From assembly GCA_941918925.1 (NCBI GenBank), contig OW799236.1, positions 17,893,474-17,957,473 of the forward strand: a stretch of 64,000 nucleotides of DNA, in the 5' to 3' direction. This stretch comes from Phyto melanocephala (taxonomy: Eukaryota; Arthropoda; Insecta; Diptera; Rhinophoridae). Of the stretch, positions 12,366-25,302 are shown piece by piece. How positions within the stretch are numbered: the first letter of the stretch is position 1; each line of letters starts with the position of its first letter. The notes beneath the pieces were generated by a model. The model saw only the letters and a program-made list of their open reading frames with translations. It made no database searches and was not told the DNA's origin. The position numbers were made by a program, and so were the translations under genes.

Positions 12366-12549
12366 AGATTATTGTAAAACACTCTTCCGTTGTAGAAAGT
12401 TTTTGTTTAAAATGTGCATTAGACAATAGCGATTATGTTAATAACATACAATTCAGGTTAAAAATGACACGTGATAGAAAGGTTGGAATGAATTAAAACG
12501 ATAATGGATGAAAAAAACGATAATGGGGATAACAAAATACAAGAAAAAA

Positions 12550-13515
12550 ATTTCAAAAATGATTTTTCTATTAAACAAACATTTTTTTCTCTCTATAGAA
12601 AATTTAAAAAATTTTTCTTTTTATAGGAAAATTTTCAAAATTTTTCTTTCTATAAGAAAATTTTCACAATTTTTCTTTATATAGAAAAATTTTCTAATTT
12701 TTTTGCTATAGAAAAATTTTCACAATTTTTCTTTCTATAGGAAAATTTTCACAATTTTTCTTTCTATAGGAAAATTTTCACAATTTTTCTTTTTAAAGGA
12801 AAATTTTACAATTTTTCTTTCTGTAGGAAAATTTTAAAAATTTTTCTTTCTATAGGAAAGTTTACAAAATTTTTCTTTCTGTAGGAAAGTTTTCACAATT
12901 CTTCCTTCTATAGGAAAATTTTCAAAATTTTTCTTTCTATAGGAAAATTAAAAAAAAATTTTTTTCAACAGGAAAATTTTCAAAATTTTTCTTTCTACAG
13001 GAAAATTTTAAAATTTTTTAATTCTGTAGGAACATTTTAAAAATTTTTCTTTCTGTAGGAAAGTTTTCACAATTCTTCCTTCTATAGGAAAATTTTCAAA
13101 ATTTTTCTTTCTATAGGAAAATTTTCTAAATTTTTCATTCTATAGGAAAATTTTCTAAGTTTTACTTTCTATAGGAAAATTTTCAAAATTTTTCTTTTTA
13201 TACGAAAATTTTCAAAATTTTTCTTTCCACAGGAAAATGTTTAAAATTTTTCTTTCTATAGAAAGAACAATTTTTCTTTCTGTAGGAGAATTTTCACAAT
13301 TTTTCATTCTATAGGAAAAATTTCAAAATTTTTTCCTTCTATAGAAAAATTTTCAAAATTTTTCCTTCTATAGGAAAATTGTCAAAATTTTTCATTCTAT
13401 AGGAAAAATTTCAAAATTTTTTCCTTCTATAGAAAAATTTTCAAAATTTTCTTTCTATAGGATAATTTTACAAAATAGGAAAATTTTCACAATTTCTTTT
13501 TCTATAGGAAATGTT
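12550..13515. repeat. Minisatellite, about 29-bp unit
   Basis: About 30 imperfect copies of a unit close to TTTTTCTTTCTATAGGAAAA followed by TTTTCAAAA. Each copy carries the small palindromic core TTTTCTTTCTATAGGAAAA. Some copies read TGTAGG or ACAGG in place of TATAGG. Non-coding. Confidence 0.9.
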
Positions 13516-16500
13516 TAAAGAAAGATCTTTGTTTCTTTTTAGTGTTTAATTTAATCCAACGAAAATTTTTTTTATTTTTGTTGATTTAAGCAAATTTTTT
13601 ATTAAAGTGCTTGCCTATTTCTGATAAATTTATTATTGTTTGGGGATTTCCTAATCTTCTTAAATTGCAAATAAGCCTTGACTTTATGTTTATGTTGCGC
13701 GAGAAAAAACTGTCAATAAGATTTTATAAATCTAAAAGGAAAATTTTTAAGAAAATCCGATTAGTTTGTTAATTCATAAACATTTGAAAATTAAAATGAA
13801 TTAAGGCATTATCCATCTTGTCTAAAAGCGCACAATTCTTTTGATTGCCTTCTTACAAATAAATAAAATTAAAATAAAAAGTAAAAAAATCTAAATATTT
13901 TGGTCCATAATTTTACAAAACTGTAGTTAAGGATTTTAAAAGCAGACAGTAGAATTTCGTTTATTTAACCCTTCAAGCATACTTCACTTCTTACGTTTGT
14001 TTGCATGCTGTTCAAACACACTAAAATATTTCTCGATTTCTCTTTGAAATTCTTTTCGCAATTAATTTAACATTATCATAAATATTTATTAAGAAAATCG
14101 CGCTCATTATTCATATCAAAATGAAAGCAACTGCTAACACCTTAAGTAAACATTTCAAGCATATCTTAAGGAGTTAATCAAAAGTCTTTGTTATGCTTTG
14201 TTTACAATTTTAAGTACAATAACATACGTGTTATTTTTCTTACGGTACATAAACCGCAACCCTTTCGTTTTCAAACGCAATAATACCTCCGAGAAATGCT
14301 GCCAGTTTATGAGAAAAAAGAAACCATTTTGTAGCACACATTACGGGGATTTCATTTAAATATTTTAAACTTCACTTGATTTCTTTATTATTCATAACCA
14401 ACTCATTCATGAACTCATACATACATATACACTCCTTGCTTCATACACAATTGAATCAACTCATTCATGTGTGTTTGTTTTTCGTTGTTTTTTTTTTTTT
14501 CTCAAAACGATTTTAAATAAATTTATGATTTCTTAAGAACGAACAACATGTTGTGCATTTTTCTTTTGGAAAAAAATAATTTTTTTTGAGATATAAAAAA
14601 AACATACTTGACAGCCTTTTGTTTATTTTTGTTATTGTATGTGGTTGTTGGATTTTCTGACACAGACATAAAATAAGAGGAAAAAAGCATACTATAAGGA
14701 TGAATAATAGTAAAATATGTTGCATATATAAAGGCAGTAAAGGAGTTGAATTGCTGAGCAAATTTAAAATTTTAGCAGACAAAAAAGTAAATTTAATTAA
14801 AAGTATATAAATATTTTAAGCAGGTATAAATTTAAGTTTTAGTAGCGTTAATACTCTAGCTAATGCCAGCAGCGTTGTTAATATGAACCCCCTGTCTGTC
14901 TACATAAACCGTGTAAGTCAAGTATAGATAGTAGTTTCGTATGTATTGTTTTGAAATAACTTCTTTGGCCTATAGACAAATCCTATTGATTCAATTTGTA
15001 ATCAGTCTATGATTTTAGTGAACCCTCTATATAAATATTTGTACTAATTTGAACTTTTGCGTTCACTACACTCTTATAAACGTTCGTATTTAAAAGTGAC
15101 AGAAATAAGTTCTCGATTGACGTAAATAAAGTACCCGATTTTTACTATGTTCGAACAATTATCAAGCCCTGCTGGCTACTATCGAAAATCACCAAAACTC
15201 CTATAAAGCTGCAAAATATGTATATCGCAATTGCCATAAAACTTACTATAAGAAGGTTTCACGTGAACAGAATTCTACCAACGATTTTTATAATGATGAA
15301 CTAAAAATTGCTTCTGCCTCCGAAAATCACTTAAAATCTGATAAAATTAATAGAGAATCACAAAGAAAATTCAGCACTAATAGTTCTATAGTTACTTACA
15401 GTACTTGTTTCTAGTAAAAGAGTGCTGACGTTGAAACCGTAGTTGGTTTCGAAAACTCATTTCAGTAGGTTAGTGTCGGATAGTTATTGCTATTATTGAG
15501 CTCATTGCCTGATACAAAAGTTTATATTAAAAATATTTTTCTATATAAGAAATTTTGGTGTAGGGTATACTAAGATTGGGCTTGAATAACCATAAGTTTC
15601 TTAAATGCTTTTGTTTATTTTCGATTGTTTTTCGCATATATATAAATGTAGCATACCTTAAGGATTAAAACCAATCTAAGCAGGAAAATAAGTTCTACAA
15701 ACAACAGCAGCAAGACTACAAGAGCAAATAAATCAGACTTGTGTAAATGAAAACCTTAAGGAATTAATGGCTCAAGAGCAGCGAACAAATTTCAAATATT
15801 AGTAGCATATTTTTCAGTCATTAGATAGTGTTGTGAAAACCATAGAATATTTTAAATAAACATTTAGATATTTTTCTTTCCATTTTTTATGGTCTAAGAA
15901 CCCGCAATTTGTGCAAAGTTCTTTTACATAAAGCCTACTTTGCAGCTGCAATTGTTTTACATACACAAAAATTTAAAGTTTACCATAAATAATAAAACAG
16001 AAATATGCAAAGCATACATTTAGGCTGCAGATGAAAAAATATGCAGAAACTATTTTGTAATTTTCTAGTTGTTCGCCCGTAAAACCAACCAACTATCATC
16101 CTATTGGGGAGCAATGAATATTGAATGAATAAATAAATTACAAATGACAAAATGAAAGAAAGAAAAAAAACAAAGATTTTATGGTGTTCTTAAATAATAG
16201 GACAACAACTGTTTGTGGAATAAAAATAAATAAATAAATATGCAAATAAAACCCACTTTAGAGACAACAACAACATTTTGTTTAAACATAAATAAATAGA
16301 AAACTAAATATAAAGAATTTAAATAGAATAAAACTAACAAGGACAGAAGCAGAAAGACAAATAAATGCCGCAGGCAGATAAAAGCAAAAGGACACAGCAA
16401 ACACTGTTATGAAAACTGTAAATAGCCTCTGAGTGTATACGAATGTTTTACACTGTAAACTTTGAACGGAAACGGAAATTCATATAGAAAATTATATGAA

Positions 16501-17783
16501 AACACTCGTGTACTTTATGCAAGATGGTGTGTGATTGTGTGCTTTTAGGCATATGGTGGGGGAGGAGATAGTCACAATGTAGACAGACACTATTTAGAAT
16601 CATTCCTACTTTAGATGACAGACCTTGTTGTCATTTTACTGTAGTGAGGATTATTGCAAACCACTTACTCACTTGTAGTGTGAAGGCCTGCGTTTTTATA
16701 TTTGTATTGGCTGTTGTCAATACAATGACAAAATGTGAGGACATTGAGGAAAATACTGACTGTAAGTTAAGCATACTAAAAATGCTTTTAATAAGGTATT
16801 CTAAGTGTTTATAAAAATAAATTTTTAAAATTAAAATTTTTAGTAAAATTATGAAAATTTTATTAATTTAAGTAAAATTGCGTAAATTTCAAAATGTTCA
16901 AAATCAACATAAGCATTGCAGGCTATCAACATCGAACCACCCTTATTGCAGAAAAAAAATTGTGTTGTAGTAAAATGTGTAAAACCTTTTTCCTACAGCT
17001 CTGAGTATAATTAACGCTTTGCTGCGGTTAGTGACAGTGTAAATTTACCATATAATAAGCACTATTTGTTTGTTGTAATATCAGGAAGCTACTAGTGCTT
17101 GCTGTATTAGGTAGGCAGTAGAGCGAGCGGGCAGAGCAGTTACCCAAAGAGACCATAAAATATTGTGTAAAACTTTTTTGCAAAATCTATATATAAAACT
17201 CATTGTAAATGACATTAATTTCAATGATGTTGCTGCTTTTGATGATAATGATGATGGTGATGACAATGACCAATTTCATAAACAAGCTTTATTTGCGTTT
17301 TAAAGAGTAAATAAATAAATAAGTTTTGGTTAAATAGTTGGTCAACATATAAAGCAAGCTTCATACATAGAACATGAAAAAAATTCCCGGGTACTTATAA
17401 TAAAATACAAATAGAAAATTTTGTATTCCCTATGGTAGCAATGGGAGGTAAATTTGTATTGTGTAAAGTATTAAAATGCAAAAAGGATGACAGGCTATGG
17501 GATAACAGTATGGGTTAGCAGTAACATGGTCGTTATGTTAGACGTCGTTTTTTTCCTTCTGTCGTTAAACAATTGATATTTATTGAAATGTAAAACAGAG
17601 TAGGAGTGAAAACATTATTTTATAGCCAGTCACATAAGTATGTATGTAAGAGTTCTGTGTCTAAGGGTAATCTCTAAAATGGAAGGATTTTTTGTGCCAT
17701 TCTTTTAGGGTGGTCGTAGTTGTTGAGTCATGAAAAAAATTAATAATATTGTAGGAATAATGATAGTTTTAAACAGGGACTTA
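13516..17783. other. AT-rich non-coding DNA
   Basis: Apart from the open frame at 15130-15414, listed separately, no supported gene or element was seen. A GATGATGATAATGATGATGG simple repeat lies near 17236. Open frames at 14513-14782, 16179-16400 and 17081-17266 show no recognisable domain. Confidence 0.45.
15130..15414 (+). pseudogene. Unrecognised open frame without a start codon (possible exon or element relic)
   Basis: A frame of 94 codons is open from just after a stop at 15127 to TAG at 15412-15414. It has no ATG. The product is hydrophilic and looks more protein-like than its surroundings: NNYQALLATIENHQNSYKAA, then KYVYRNCHKTYYKKVSREQN, then a serine- and asparagine-rich tail. The single cysteine-histidine-lysine patch (YRNCHKTYYKK) is reminiscent of small zinc-binding segments but is not a full motif. 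I do not recognise the family. It may be a relic of a mobile element or an isolated exon; an acceptor-like CAAG lies near its start but is not convincing. Confidence 0.25.
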
Positions 17784-17900
17784 CGGCCGTATTCATAAAA
17801 AATATTTTAAGTTTATTTAAAGCTTATTTGACAGATGTTGCATAGAAATTTGTCAAATAAGCCTTCAATAAACCTAAAATATTTTTTATGAATACGGCAG
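17784..17900. mobile_element. Short foldback MITE, PIF/Harbinger-like
   Basis: A 117-bp element that is almost all inverted repeat: GCCGTATTCATAAAAAATAT on the left pairs with its complement on the right, and the arms continue through TTATTTGACA towards a short loop. It is flanked by TTA on both sides (17781-17783 and 17901-17903). A 3-bp TTA duplication is typical of the PIF/Harbinger group. Assignment rests on the duplication and the structure only. Confidence 0.72.
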
Positions 17901-18059
17901 TTAGGATGTAACAAAAATAAATGAAATTAAGGATAACTTACGTTTTAAGCAGGTATTTAATTTCAAATAGTCTTACCTGGAAATGAAAAGAAAAATTTGA
18001 TAGGTAAATAAAGTATGTAAAACGGTGAATTAATTAGTATAAATAAATAAACCAAATTA

Positions 18060-19140
18060 TTTTAAAAATATATTTTTTTCCTACTCTTTATATTTACAAA
18101 ATATAGGTGTCATTCAATAAAATATATTTTAATTACCAGCTAAGCATTAAATTTTTACAAACTGCTGCTCTTAAAAAAAAATCCCTTTTAAGGGAAATTT
18201 TTATTTTTTCACATTTTTTAAAACCATTAAAAAAAATTATTCTTAAATAACATTTAAACTGAACAGATCTTAAAGAACAAGACTAAAAACATTTTATAAA
18301 AAGTTTGAAATTTTTTTTTTACCAAAGACATTTCTAATATATATGTACATTATTTTTTTTTTTTTCAAAATTTCCATTAAATTATAACCTTTTTGCCATG
18401 CAATTACTTATATATTTGTAAATTTACTTAAATCACTAATTTGAAACGAATTTCAAACAAATTGCCTCAATTTAAAAAAATTTCCCTTTTGAAGGAAATT
18501 TTTATTTTAAAAGATTTTGCTACATTTCAACTAATAATTTATTATCAAACATATTTAACCACATAAAGACTTATAACAAGAGCAAAATATTCAATAGGTA
18601 TAAGCGAGTCTTTTAAGTTTTAATATGCATACTACGTTTTAAAAAAATCTTCAATCGAAATATCCTTTTTGAAATTTTCCATTTCCATTAAAATTTTTTA
18701 AGTTTCCTATAAAAAAGTTCCATCTTATGTAAAAATTATATTTAATCTTTCATGTTACTTAATTTTTTTTTTAATTACCTTACTTCGAGAAAATTTCCCC
18801 TTTTTGGGAAATTTTTATTATTCAAGATTTTGAAAATTTTCAAAGGACAAACAATGAATTATTATTTTTTAATCACTTTGCTGTTTAAAAAATAATGGAA
18901 ATACTGTTTTATTACCAATAATTTTATGATTCACTTTTTGCTATATTTTTTCACCCAAGTTTTAAATTTTTTTTAAAAAATCCTTTAAGTATGTTTAAAG
19001 TGACTTAAATTCATCACTTGACACAGTTTTTTCTAAAAATTAATTAATTTTAGAAAAATTTTCCTTTCCAGGGAAATTTATATTTTTCAAGAATTTCAAA
19101 GCAGGTTTATTTTAAAGAATTTCTAACTATACGGTTAAAA
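18060..19140. repeat. Decayed satellite with conserved hairpin, about 300-bp period
   Basis: Four hairpins of the type AAATTTCCCTTTT-AAGGGAAATTT followed by TTATTTT occur near 18180, 18481, 18792 and 19060, spaced roughly 270-310 bp. The DNA between them is only weakly alike. Related hairpins return at 24507-24530, near 24620 and at 27391-27414, so this looks like the remnant of one longer array into which later elements inserted. Confidence 0.55.
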
Positions 19141-19198
19141 AAATAATATAGGAATTATGTTAATCCTAAGCCTAAGTAAAAATATTATTTAGAAAATA

Positions 19199-20900
19199 GG
19201 TAAGAGGGCTTTATTCGGCTGTGCTGAATCTTATATACCCTTCACAAAAGTATAAATATGCAATTATAAGCATATGGGCATTTCCATGAATATGTAAACC
19301 ACGACTGTAAGAATAAAAACTCTCGTAAGTTTTTCAATATAAGTTTATTGATAAAAAAAACACTTAAATTTTTTTATGCGCAGGTATTAAGAGCTTATTA
19401 AATTATTTTAAGAGCAATAATAAGAGTTTAGTCTGATTATCTCTTTGACTTATTTTAAAGAATTGCAAACAAAATTTTCTTTTTTAGCGACTAAACTGTA
19501 AAAATAAATTGTTATTGTAAATATTAAGGTAACAACCACAATTAAAAAGATCCATAAGAAAAAAGAAAATATAAGAGTCCAATTAGCGGTAGTTTTTATT
19601 TCCCTTGGATGTTATTTTAATGTCACGTACGTAGTGCAAAAATATTATTTGTCTTTGTCATTCGTATTTGAACAGTCGCAAGAGCACCTAATTTAGAATT
19701 TAACTTTTTTCTTAACATGATATAAATTTTATTACCTCAAGAATACTATTAAAGAAAAATCTGTCTCGTAAGATATGTCACGAACGATATTAAATTGAAT
19801 TTATTATAAAATCATTTAAAGATTGTTTTCAATTAAGTATGATGGATTTTAAAAGAAAAATATTTGCTTTAGTGTAAGAAGTTGAAAAAAAGAAAAAATA
19901 CCTCCCAAGATTCGCAGAATTTTACATATTTTCATTTACACCTCAAAATCACTTCTGTTCTATGTCACGTACGATGTATTCTTATTTTTCTGGATATTTT
20001 AGACAACAATGATTCGAATATTATTAATTTTTTTATTAAATCAAGTACCCTTTAAATGGAACATAAAGCTCTAATTTTGTTTCAGTTAATCTTACTTTTG
20101 CAAAAATTAATCCATTTTATAGGAGTACAAATGTCACGTGCGATGACATGGAAATGCCCATATGTAAGTTGTTTGTAAAACAGATTTTCCAAAATCTTTT
20201 TCTTATTTACTCTCTTTCAATCTATACTGTTGCTGATTATTGATATGTACGTTCGTACATATACATATATGAATAAGCATAAAAAATATAACAACTATAG
20301 TTTAAACCCACACATAAATGTTTACACGATTTTCTTCTCATTAATATGAAATACGTATTTTAGTTTTAATATTCTTTATAAAGATTTTATTCGCTTAAAA
20401 AGACCCCATCGTGAAATTATAAAATAAGTTAATGTATGTATGTATCAATAAATAAAAAAAATAAAATTTTTTTCTTAGCCGGGATTCAAACCCAGTTTTG
20501 CTCTAATCGGTATACCAAGTTTCTATGGTTGTGTTGTAAATTAGTTGATTAGAGACCGGTATTTCTAATACCAATATGATCACGAATATTTCTGATATTT
20601 CGATTTGAACATACACGCGGACAGATGGACACTGAAAAATCGACCTTCCTACCAATAAGGATACAAAAAATATGGCTTATGGGGTCGCAAATGAATTTTA
20701 TAAAATTTTACGCGAAACGAAAACCCTATTCTTAAACTGTTTCTGATAATTCGATTTCAACATACACACGGACAGATGGACATAGATAAATCGACCTTCC
20801 TACTTATAAGGACCCAGAAAAAATATACTTTATGGGGTAGCAAATAAATATTGTAAAATTTAACGCGGAATGACAAACCTGTCCTTAAACTCTCTGTGAA
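19199..20900 (+). repeat. Dispersed repeat family A, copy 2, split by an insertion
   Basis: The head GGCTGTGCTGAATCTTATAT then ACCCTTCAC matches copy 1 at 701-752. The repeat is interrupted at a TA by the 886-bp element at 19275-20160 and resumes at 20161 with blocks also present in copy 1 (CCCATCGTGAAATTATAAA; GCCGGGATTCAAACCC). Its tail is a 151-bp direct duplication (units starting at 20591 and 20742), each with ACGGACAGATGGACA, ATCGACCTTCCTAC and a TTATGGGGT block, a tail motif familiar from fly repeats. Confidence 0.65.
19275..20160. mobile_element. Non-autonomous TA-flanked DNA transposon, copy 1
   Basis: 886 bp bounded by TGGGCATTTCCATG and its exact complement, with TA on each side (19273-19274, 20161-20162), as in Tc1/mariner-type insertions. 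A second copy of nearly the same length lies at 36392-37280. No transposase frame is present. The interior repeats TGTCACGTACG-like motifs at 19621, 19776, 19963 and 20132, the last one next to the right terminal repeat. It has inserted into dispersed repeat family A. Confidence 0.85.
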
Positions 20901-23139
20901 GTATATAATAAATAAACGTTTTCATAAATTTGTAAATTTCTTTTAACAACTACAGCTTAATGATACAAAATTTTTATGTTAGCATCAATTTCCTCAAAAT
21001 TATCTAATTGTAATATAATGCTATTTTTTAAACAAAAATCTTATTTAAAAAAAATTTTAGAGTCTATTGCGAGAACCTTTTGAAATAGACATTTTACGAT
21101 TCTCATATATTTTCAACTGTTCATAACATCTGTAAATTAATATAAGGGGCTCCCTTACCATAACTTTTACTGTTCAAAAACTATTCACTTCACGGTTTTA
21201 CAGAACAAGAACAAAGCTTCGTTTTTAGTTAAATTTTTATTTTTCATTATTTCTCTTTCACAGCTTTAAAAATTGTTTACCTTCTAAAAACCAACTACTC
21301 CCCACTTATTTGCTTTTCTTAATAACAAAAGTTTTCTTTACCTTTACATAAACTCATTTAAATTTACATTACCGCAACACAGTTTGTGTTTTTTTAGGCC
21401 AAATTTGTTAGACATTTATTAAGGATTAAACAAAGCCGGTAAACGAGGACCTCCCACACATAGTTCTTCTGCACGGAAATTGTTTTTTGCAAAATGCCTA
21501 AAAGTATACCTCTTTTTTAAACACTATTATAACGCTTAAATAGGCATATGTTGTGTTCACTAAAATATCTAGCAAATAACAAACATTTCATACACCCATT
21601 TCATACGACCCACACAGGCACTCAACAAAACTTAACATGATTATGGATTATTCATGTAGGAATGAAAGGAAGTTGTGACGACAACAACCAGCAGTTGCAA
21701 TCGAAACCTTTAAAACATTAAAAACTTACTTAACCGCCAGTCATTTGTGGTATTATTTAATGGCACTTAAACCGAAGAATCATGAAAATGCACATGTAAA
21801 TAAAGAGACTAGAGAGACAGTTTTTGGAAATATATGAAGACAGCTTTGAGAACAGCTGAACGGGATTTTTATAAATCGAAAATTTATTGCAAATTATTTG
21901 GCAAATAAAATAATATTTATTGAATAGAAAAAGATAGTTTTTAGAAGCCTCTAAATTAATAAATACAGAATTTATTGAACAACTCTGTTAGATAGAAAAT
22001 TTTTCCAAAATTCTCTTTAAATGAAAAAGTTGCCAACAATTGTCTGTAGAAGAGAAGTTACTTGTATTATAAACTTATACCTCCTAAAGGTAACTATTTT
22101 AAAAATCTATATAAATAAGCATTTTATAAAGAATTCTACACAAATAGAGGCACTTATGAAAAATTAATACATAGAAGTATAATCACTACTTTACTTTTCT
22201 CTCTAATTGCTACTTTGTAACCCACATTTTTATATTTAATTCATACATAAAAGCAATAACTTATTTATGTTGTTTTAACATTGAAGAACAGAATAAAAAA
22301 CTAAAAAAAATTTCCTACAAAACTTTGTCTTTGTATTAAAATTTTATTTCGAATTTTAAAACAGAACATAACGAAAACTTAAACCTTAAACTTTATGACA
22401 AATAATGGTTAACGGCAGTAAAAAAAAACACACACATTTATATGTCATACAACGTATATACAAATACTGCGACCCCTTTGCCCCTAAACCCCTCTTCAGA
22501 GGTGAACGAAAAAAGGATGGACAAAATTTTTAAATGCCAGTAGGGTTTTATGTGATTATCAGAAAATCCGTTTATATTGTTACCAACAAATACGGTGAAA
22601 ATATAAAATACACAGTCGCACATACACACACTTAAATACGAGAATATTTCAGTTAAGCTGATGAGAGACAATTCAATATGCCAAATAAGTATGCAATGCA
22701 ATTTTCTGTAATGATTATATTACACTGCATGTGCAGTAGATTCTTGTGAGGGGAAATTTTCAAGGCTTGTAGTATGTTCAGCAGTCATACGTGTGTTCAC
22801 GATGGCACTGCATTGCACTGTTATATCATCGTTTCGACTATGTGTATGTGTAATTTAATGATAGCCGTTTGCATACTTTTAGGGGTCAGGTTAAAAATGA
22901 ACAATTTAATTGCATACTTAAATATTAATGTGCAATTTTATGTGAAATGAAATTGATTCGTTATTCATCTTAAAAAAAAGCTATAGAACAAATTTGTTGC
23001 GCATTGAAATGGTATAAAGAAAATTTGGTTATAAAGTTAAGCAAAAGTTAAAAAAAAAACTTACATATATTAAAAAAAATCTAATTAATGGTATTATTGA
23101 AAGAAAAGTAAAATATTTCTGCCAGATTGAATAAAAAAG
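20901..23139. other. AT-rich non-coding DNA
   Basis: No supported gene or element. The open frame at 22438-22701 shows no domain and is treated as chance. Confidence 0.4.
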
Positions 23140-23143
23140 TAAA

Positions 23144-23390
23144 GCAGCTAATACACGGCATACATGTTACTTGGTAAGTTGATATCCATAAGTAATTTTT
23201 TATGTCTGTCAAAATTGTTATTTAACACTCAACGGCCGCTTACTGTTCTCTAACATCAGAGATTTCTGCCAGAACAAATAAAAGCACGCATATGACTTAG
23301 CATATGTGTTTTTACAGAAGTTATGTGTTAATGCTAACCCACGACATGTACGTCTTTATCAGTGAAGAAAAAATACCGTGTATAAGCTGC
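23144..23390. mobile_element. MITE with 17-bp terminal inverted repeats
   Basis: 247 bp bounded by GCAGCTAATACACGGCA and the near-complement TACCGTGTATAAGCTGC (two mismatches), with TAAA on both sides (23140-23143, 23391-23394). It is clearly less AT-rich than its surroundings. No coding capacity. The superfamily is not clear from a 4-bp duplication. Confidence 0.65.
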
Positions 23391-23660
23391 TAAAGATATT
23401 ATCTTATAAAGAAATATTTATTATATTTATTTAATAATATTTATTTTCTTTTAAATTTTATTTGGCAATTAATTTTTAGCCTCCTGGAAAGTAATATTGG
23501 GCAAAAAAATACAATTTCTTCAAATGGAATTAACAAAAACAACAAAAAATAAACTAAAAATAATAAGGGAATTTTTTTGGTTGGATACTTAAAAATCAGT
23601 AAAATAAAGTTTAAAGGAAAAAATCAGTAATTTTTTTTTTAATTCTTTATTTTGTCATCT

Positions 23661-24205
23661 TTAAAACAGCTTTTCTTTAAGGTTTCTCAGCACTCTAATG
23701 TCACTTTGGTCAACCATCTCGTTTTCAGCCCATATCAAAGCCTTATCCAAAGCTTCTACAGCTTCCTTGGATTTAATTGTAACTGCTGGCTGCAATATAA
23801 TTGAGTCATCACCAGCGTCGGTATCATCCTGAATTTCATCCTGTTCCAATTTTTGACCGTGAAAAGAGTAACATCTATCTTTTTTAAATGAAAGAAACTC
23901 CATAATTTCTTCGCAAGCCACTTGCACTAAAGCCCTTTTGCAATAATTCAAGAATATCAACTTTATCTTTTAAAGTTAACACTTTAGGTTTTTTTTATGA
24001 CATTTTTCACTTTCACAAATAAAATTTTTTTTAATCACTTACAACATCTACGTAGCAATGTCAAAGAAAAACAATAAAAAAAGGATTCACGTTTTAGAGC
24101 TTTTAGATTATGTTCACGTTTTAGAATACTCTGTGGAAAAATTAATTTGTTCATGTTTTTGAGACGTTCACACTTTCGAGTGTTCACGTTTTCGCGAGTT
24201 CGCTG
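23661..24205 (-). mobile_element. pogo/Tigger-type transposon, internally deleted
   Basis: Reading the minus strand from 24205, the DNA starts with a terminus CAGCGAACTCGCGAAAACGT beside TA (24206-24207), then a subterminal region of repeated GTTCACGTTTT-like words. It next gives the N-terminus of a CENP-B/pogo-type DNA-binding domain, KKPKVLTLKDKVDILELLQK with GFSASGL, after an early stop at codon 3. The frame then jumps to an acidic C-terminal tail, KSKEAVEALDKALIWAENEM and IRVLRNLKEKLF, typical of the end of Tigger transposases. The whole catalytic DDE core is missing, so this is a deletion derivative. The other terminus was not found. The 99-residue frame at 23661-23960 mixes the true C-terminal frame with an out-of-frame N-terminus. 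Confidence 0.75.
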
Positions 24206-24339
24206 TATTTCTTAACTTGAGGAAACTTTAAAAATGTATGTAAAATTACATGTTTTTAACTATAACACTTATTGAAAGTATAATATATAAAATTTTCCCT
24301 GAAACATGATTTTTGTCCATTTAGGAAAAATTTTAAAAA

Positions 24340-24819
24340 TTCAAACGAAATTTATAAATTTTATTTATATTTTAACTTAAATCAAAAAATGCCATATATA
24401 AGTAGTGCGAAATTTTCCTAAATTAAGGCAGTCTTAAAACTTAACATATAATTCACAAGTTCTAAGTGTTTTTTAACCAAAAACTACATTAAATTTTTAA
24501 CAAAAAAAATTTCCCTAAAAAGGGAAATTTTTTAAAACTTTGAAAATATATTTTAAACCGGATTTAGTAATTTAAGGTATATTTTACCTAAAATCTTCAT
24601 TGAATATTAAAAAATTTTAAATTTCCCTAATATAGGAAATTCTATTTATTTTGGGAAATTTGTATTTACAATTTGGTTGTCTTCCAAAAATTGAGGTGAC
24701 CTTAAAATTGGAAGCAAAATTTACAATCTACAATAGAATCTTTTACCTAAACTCTACAATGAATGTGAAAAAATCTTTAAGATTAAATATTTTACTAAAT
24801 TGGATAATTTAAAAAAAAA
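24340..24819. repeat. Decayed hairpin satellite, second block
   Basis: Contains AAATTTCCCT-AAAA-AGGGAAATTT at 24507-24530 and a weaker AAATTTCCCTAATATAGGAA near 24620. Matches the hairpins of the 18.1-19.1 kb block and the one at 27391-27414. The Penelope-like element directly to the right appears to have inserted into this array. Confidence 0.5.
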
Positions 24820-24882
24820 TTAATATATTGTTTTTATTTATTCGAGCTTAAGATCACTTTTTTTATAAAAATTATTTTTTTA

Positions 24883-24924
24883 TTCCGATATTTCGCTACC
24901 ACATTGGGTAGCTTCTTCAGGGAA
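24883..24924 (-). ncRNA. Hammerhead ribozyme motif of PLE, left arm
   Basis: On the minus strand: a stem I half TTCC, the core CTGAAGA, stem II GCTACC-CAATGT-GGTAGC, the core GAA, a four-base ATAT in place of stem III, C as the cleavage base, and GGAA closing stem I. The core follows the hammerhead rule CUGANGA...GAAA. The very short, self-complementary ATAT stem III is the form described for PLE-linked hammerheads that act as dimers. Confidence 0.75.
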
Positions 24925-25302
24925 AGTTTTTACAATTTATAACAATTAACAATTAAAATATTAAAATTGTTCAAAAAACAAATTTTTTTTTTTTTTTAAA
25001 GGCCGGAAAATTTTTTGTTTACATTTAAAATAACAAACGAAAATTCAAATACATACATATATCATAAAAAATATTTTTGTTAACAATTTTACAATTTTTT
25101 CAAAAAAGGCGGGAAAATTATTTTGTCAACATTTAAAATATTGTACAAACAAAAATTTAAATACATACATATAAAATATTACAAATTACAAAAACTTTTC
25201 AAATATTATACAAACAAAAAATACAGATATTATACAAACAAAAAATACAGATGCATATAATATATTATATTAAAACTAACTAACTAAAAAACTAACATAG
25301 TT

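Noticed and set aside
23661..23960. Host gene of 99 residues
   Set aside because: The N-terminal part is out of frame with the pogo DNA-binding start, and the C-terminal part is a Tigger-type tail; the terminus beside TA confirms a transposon.
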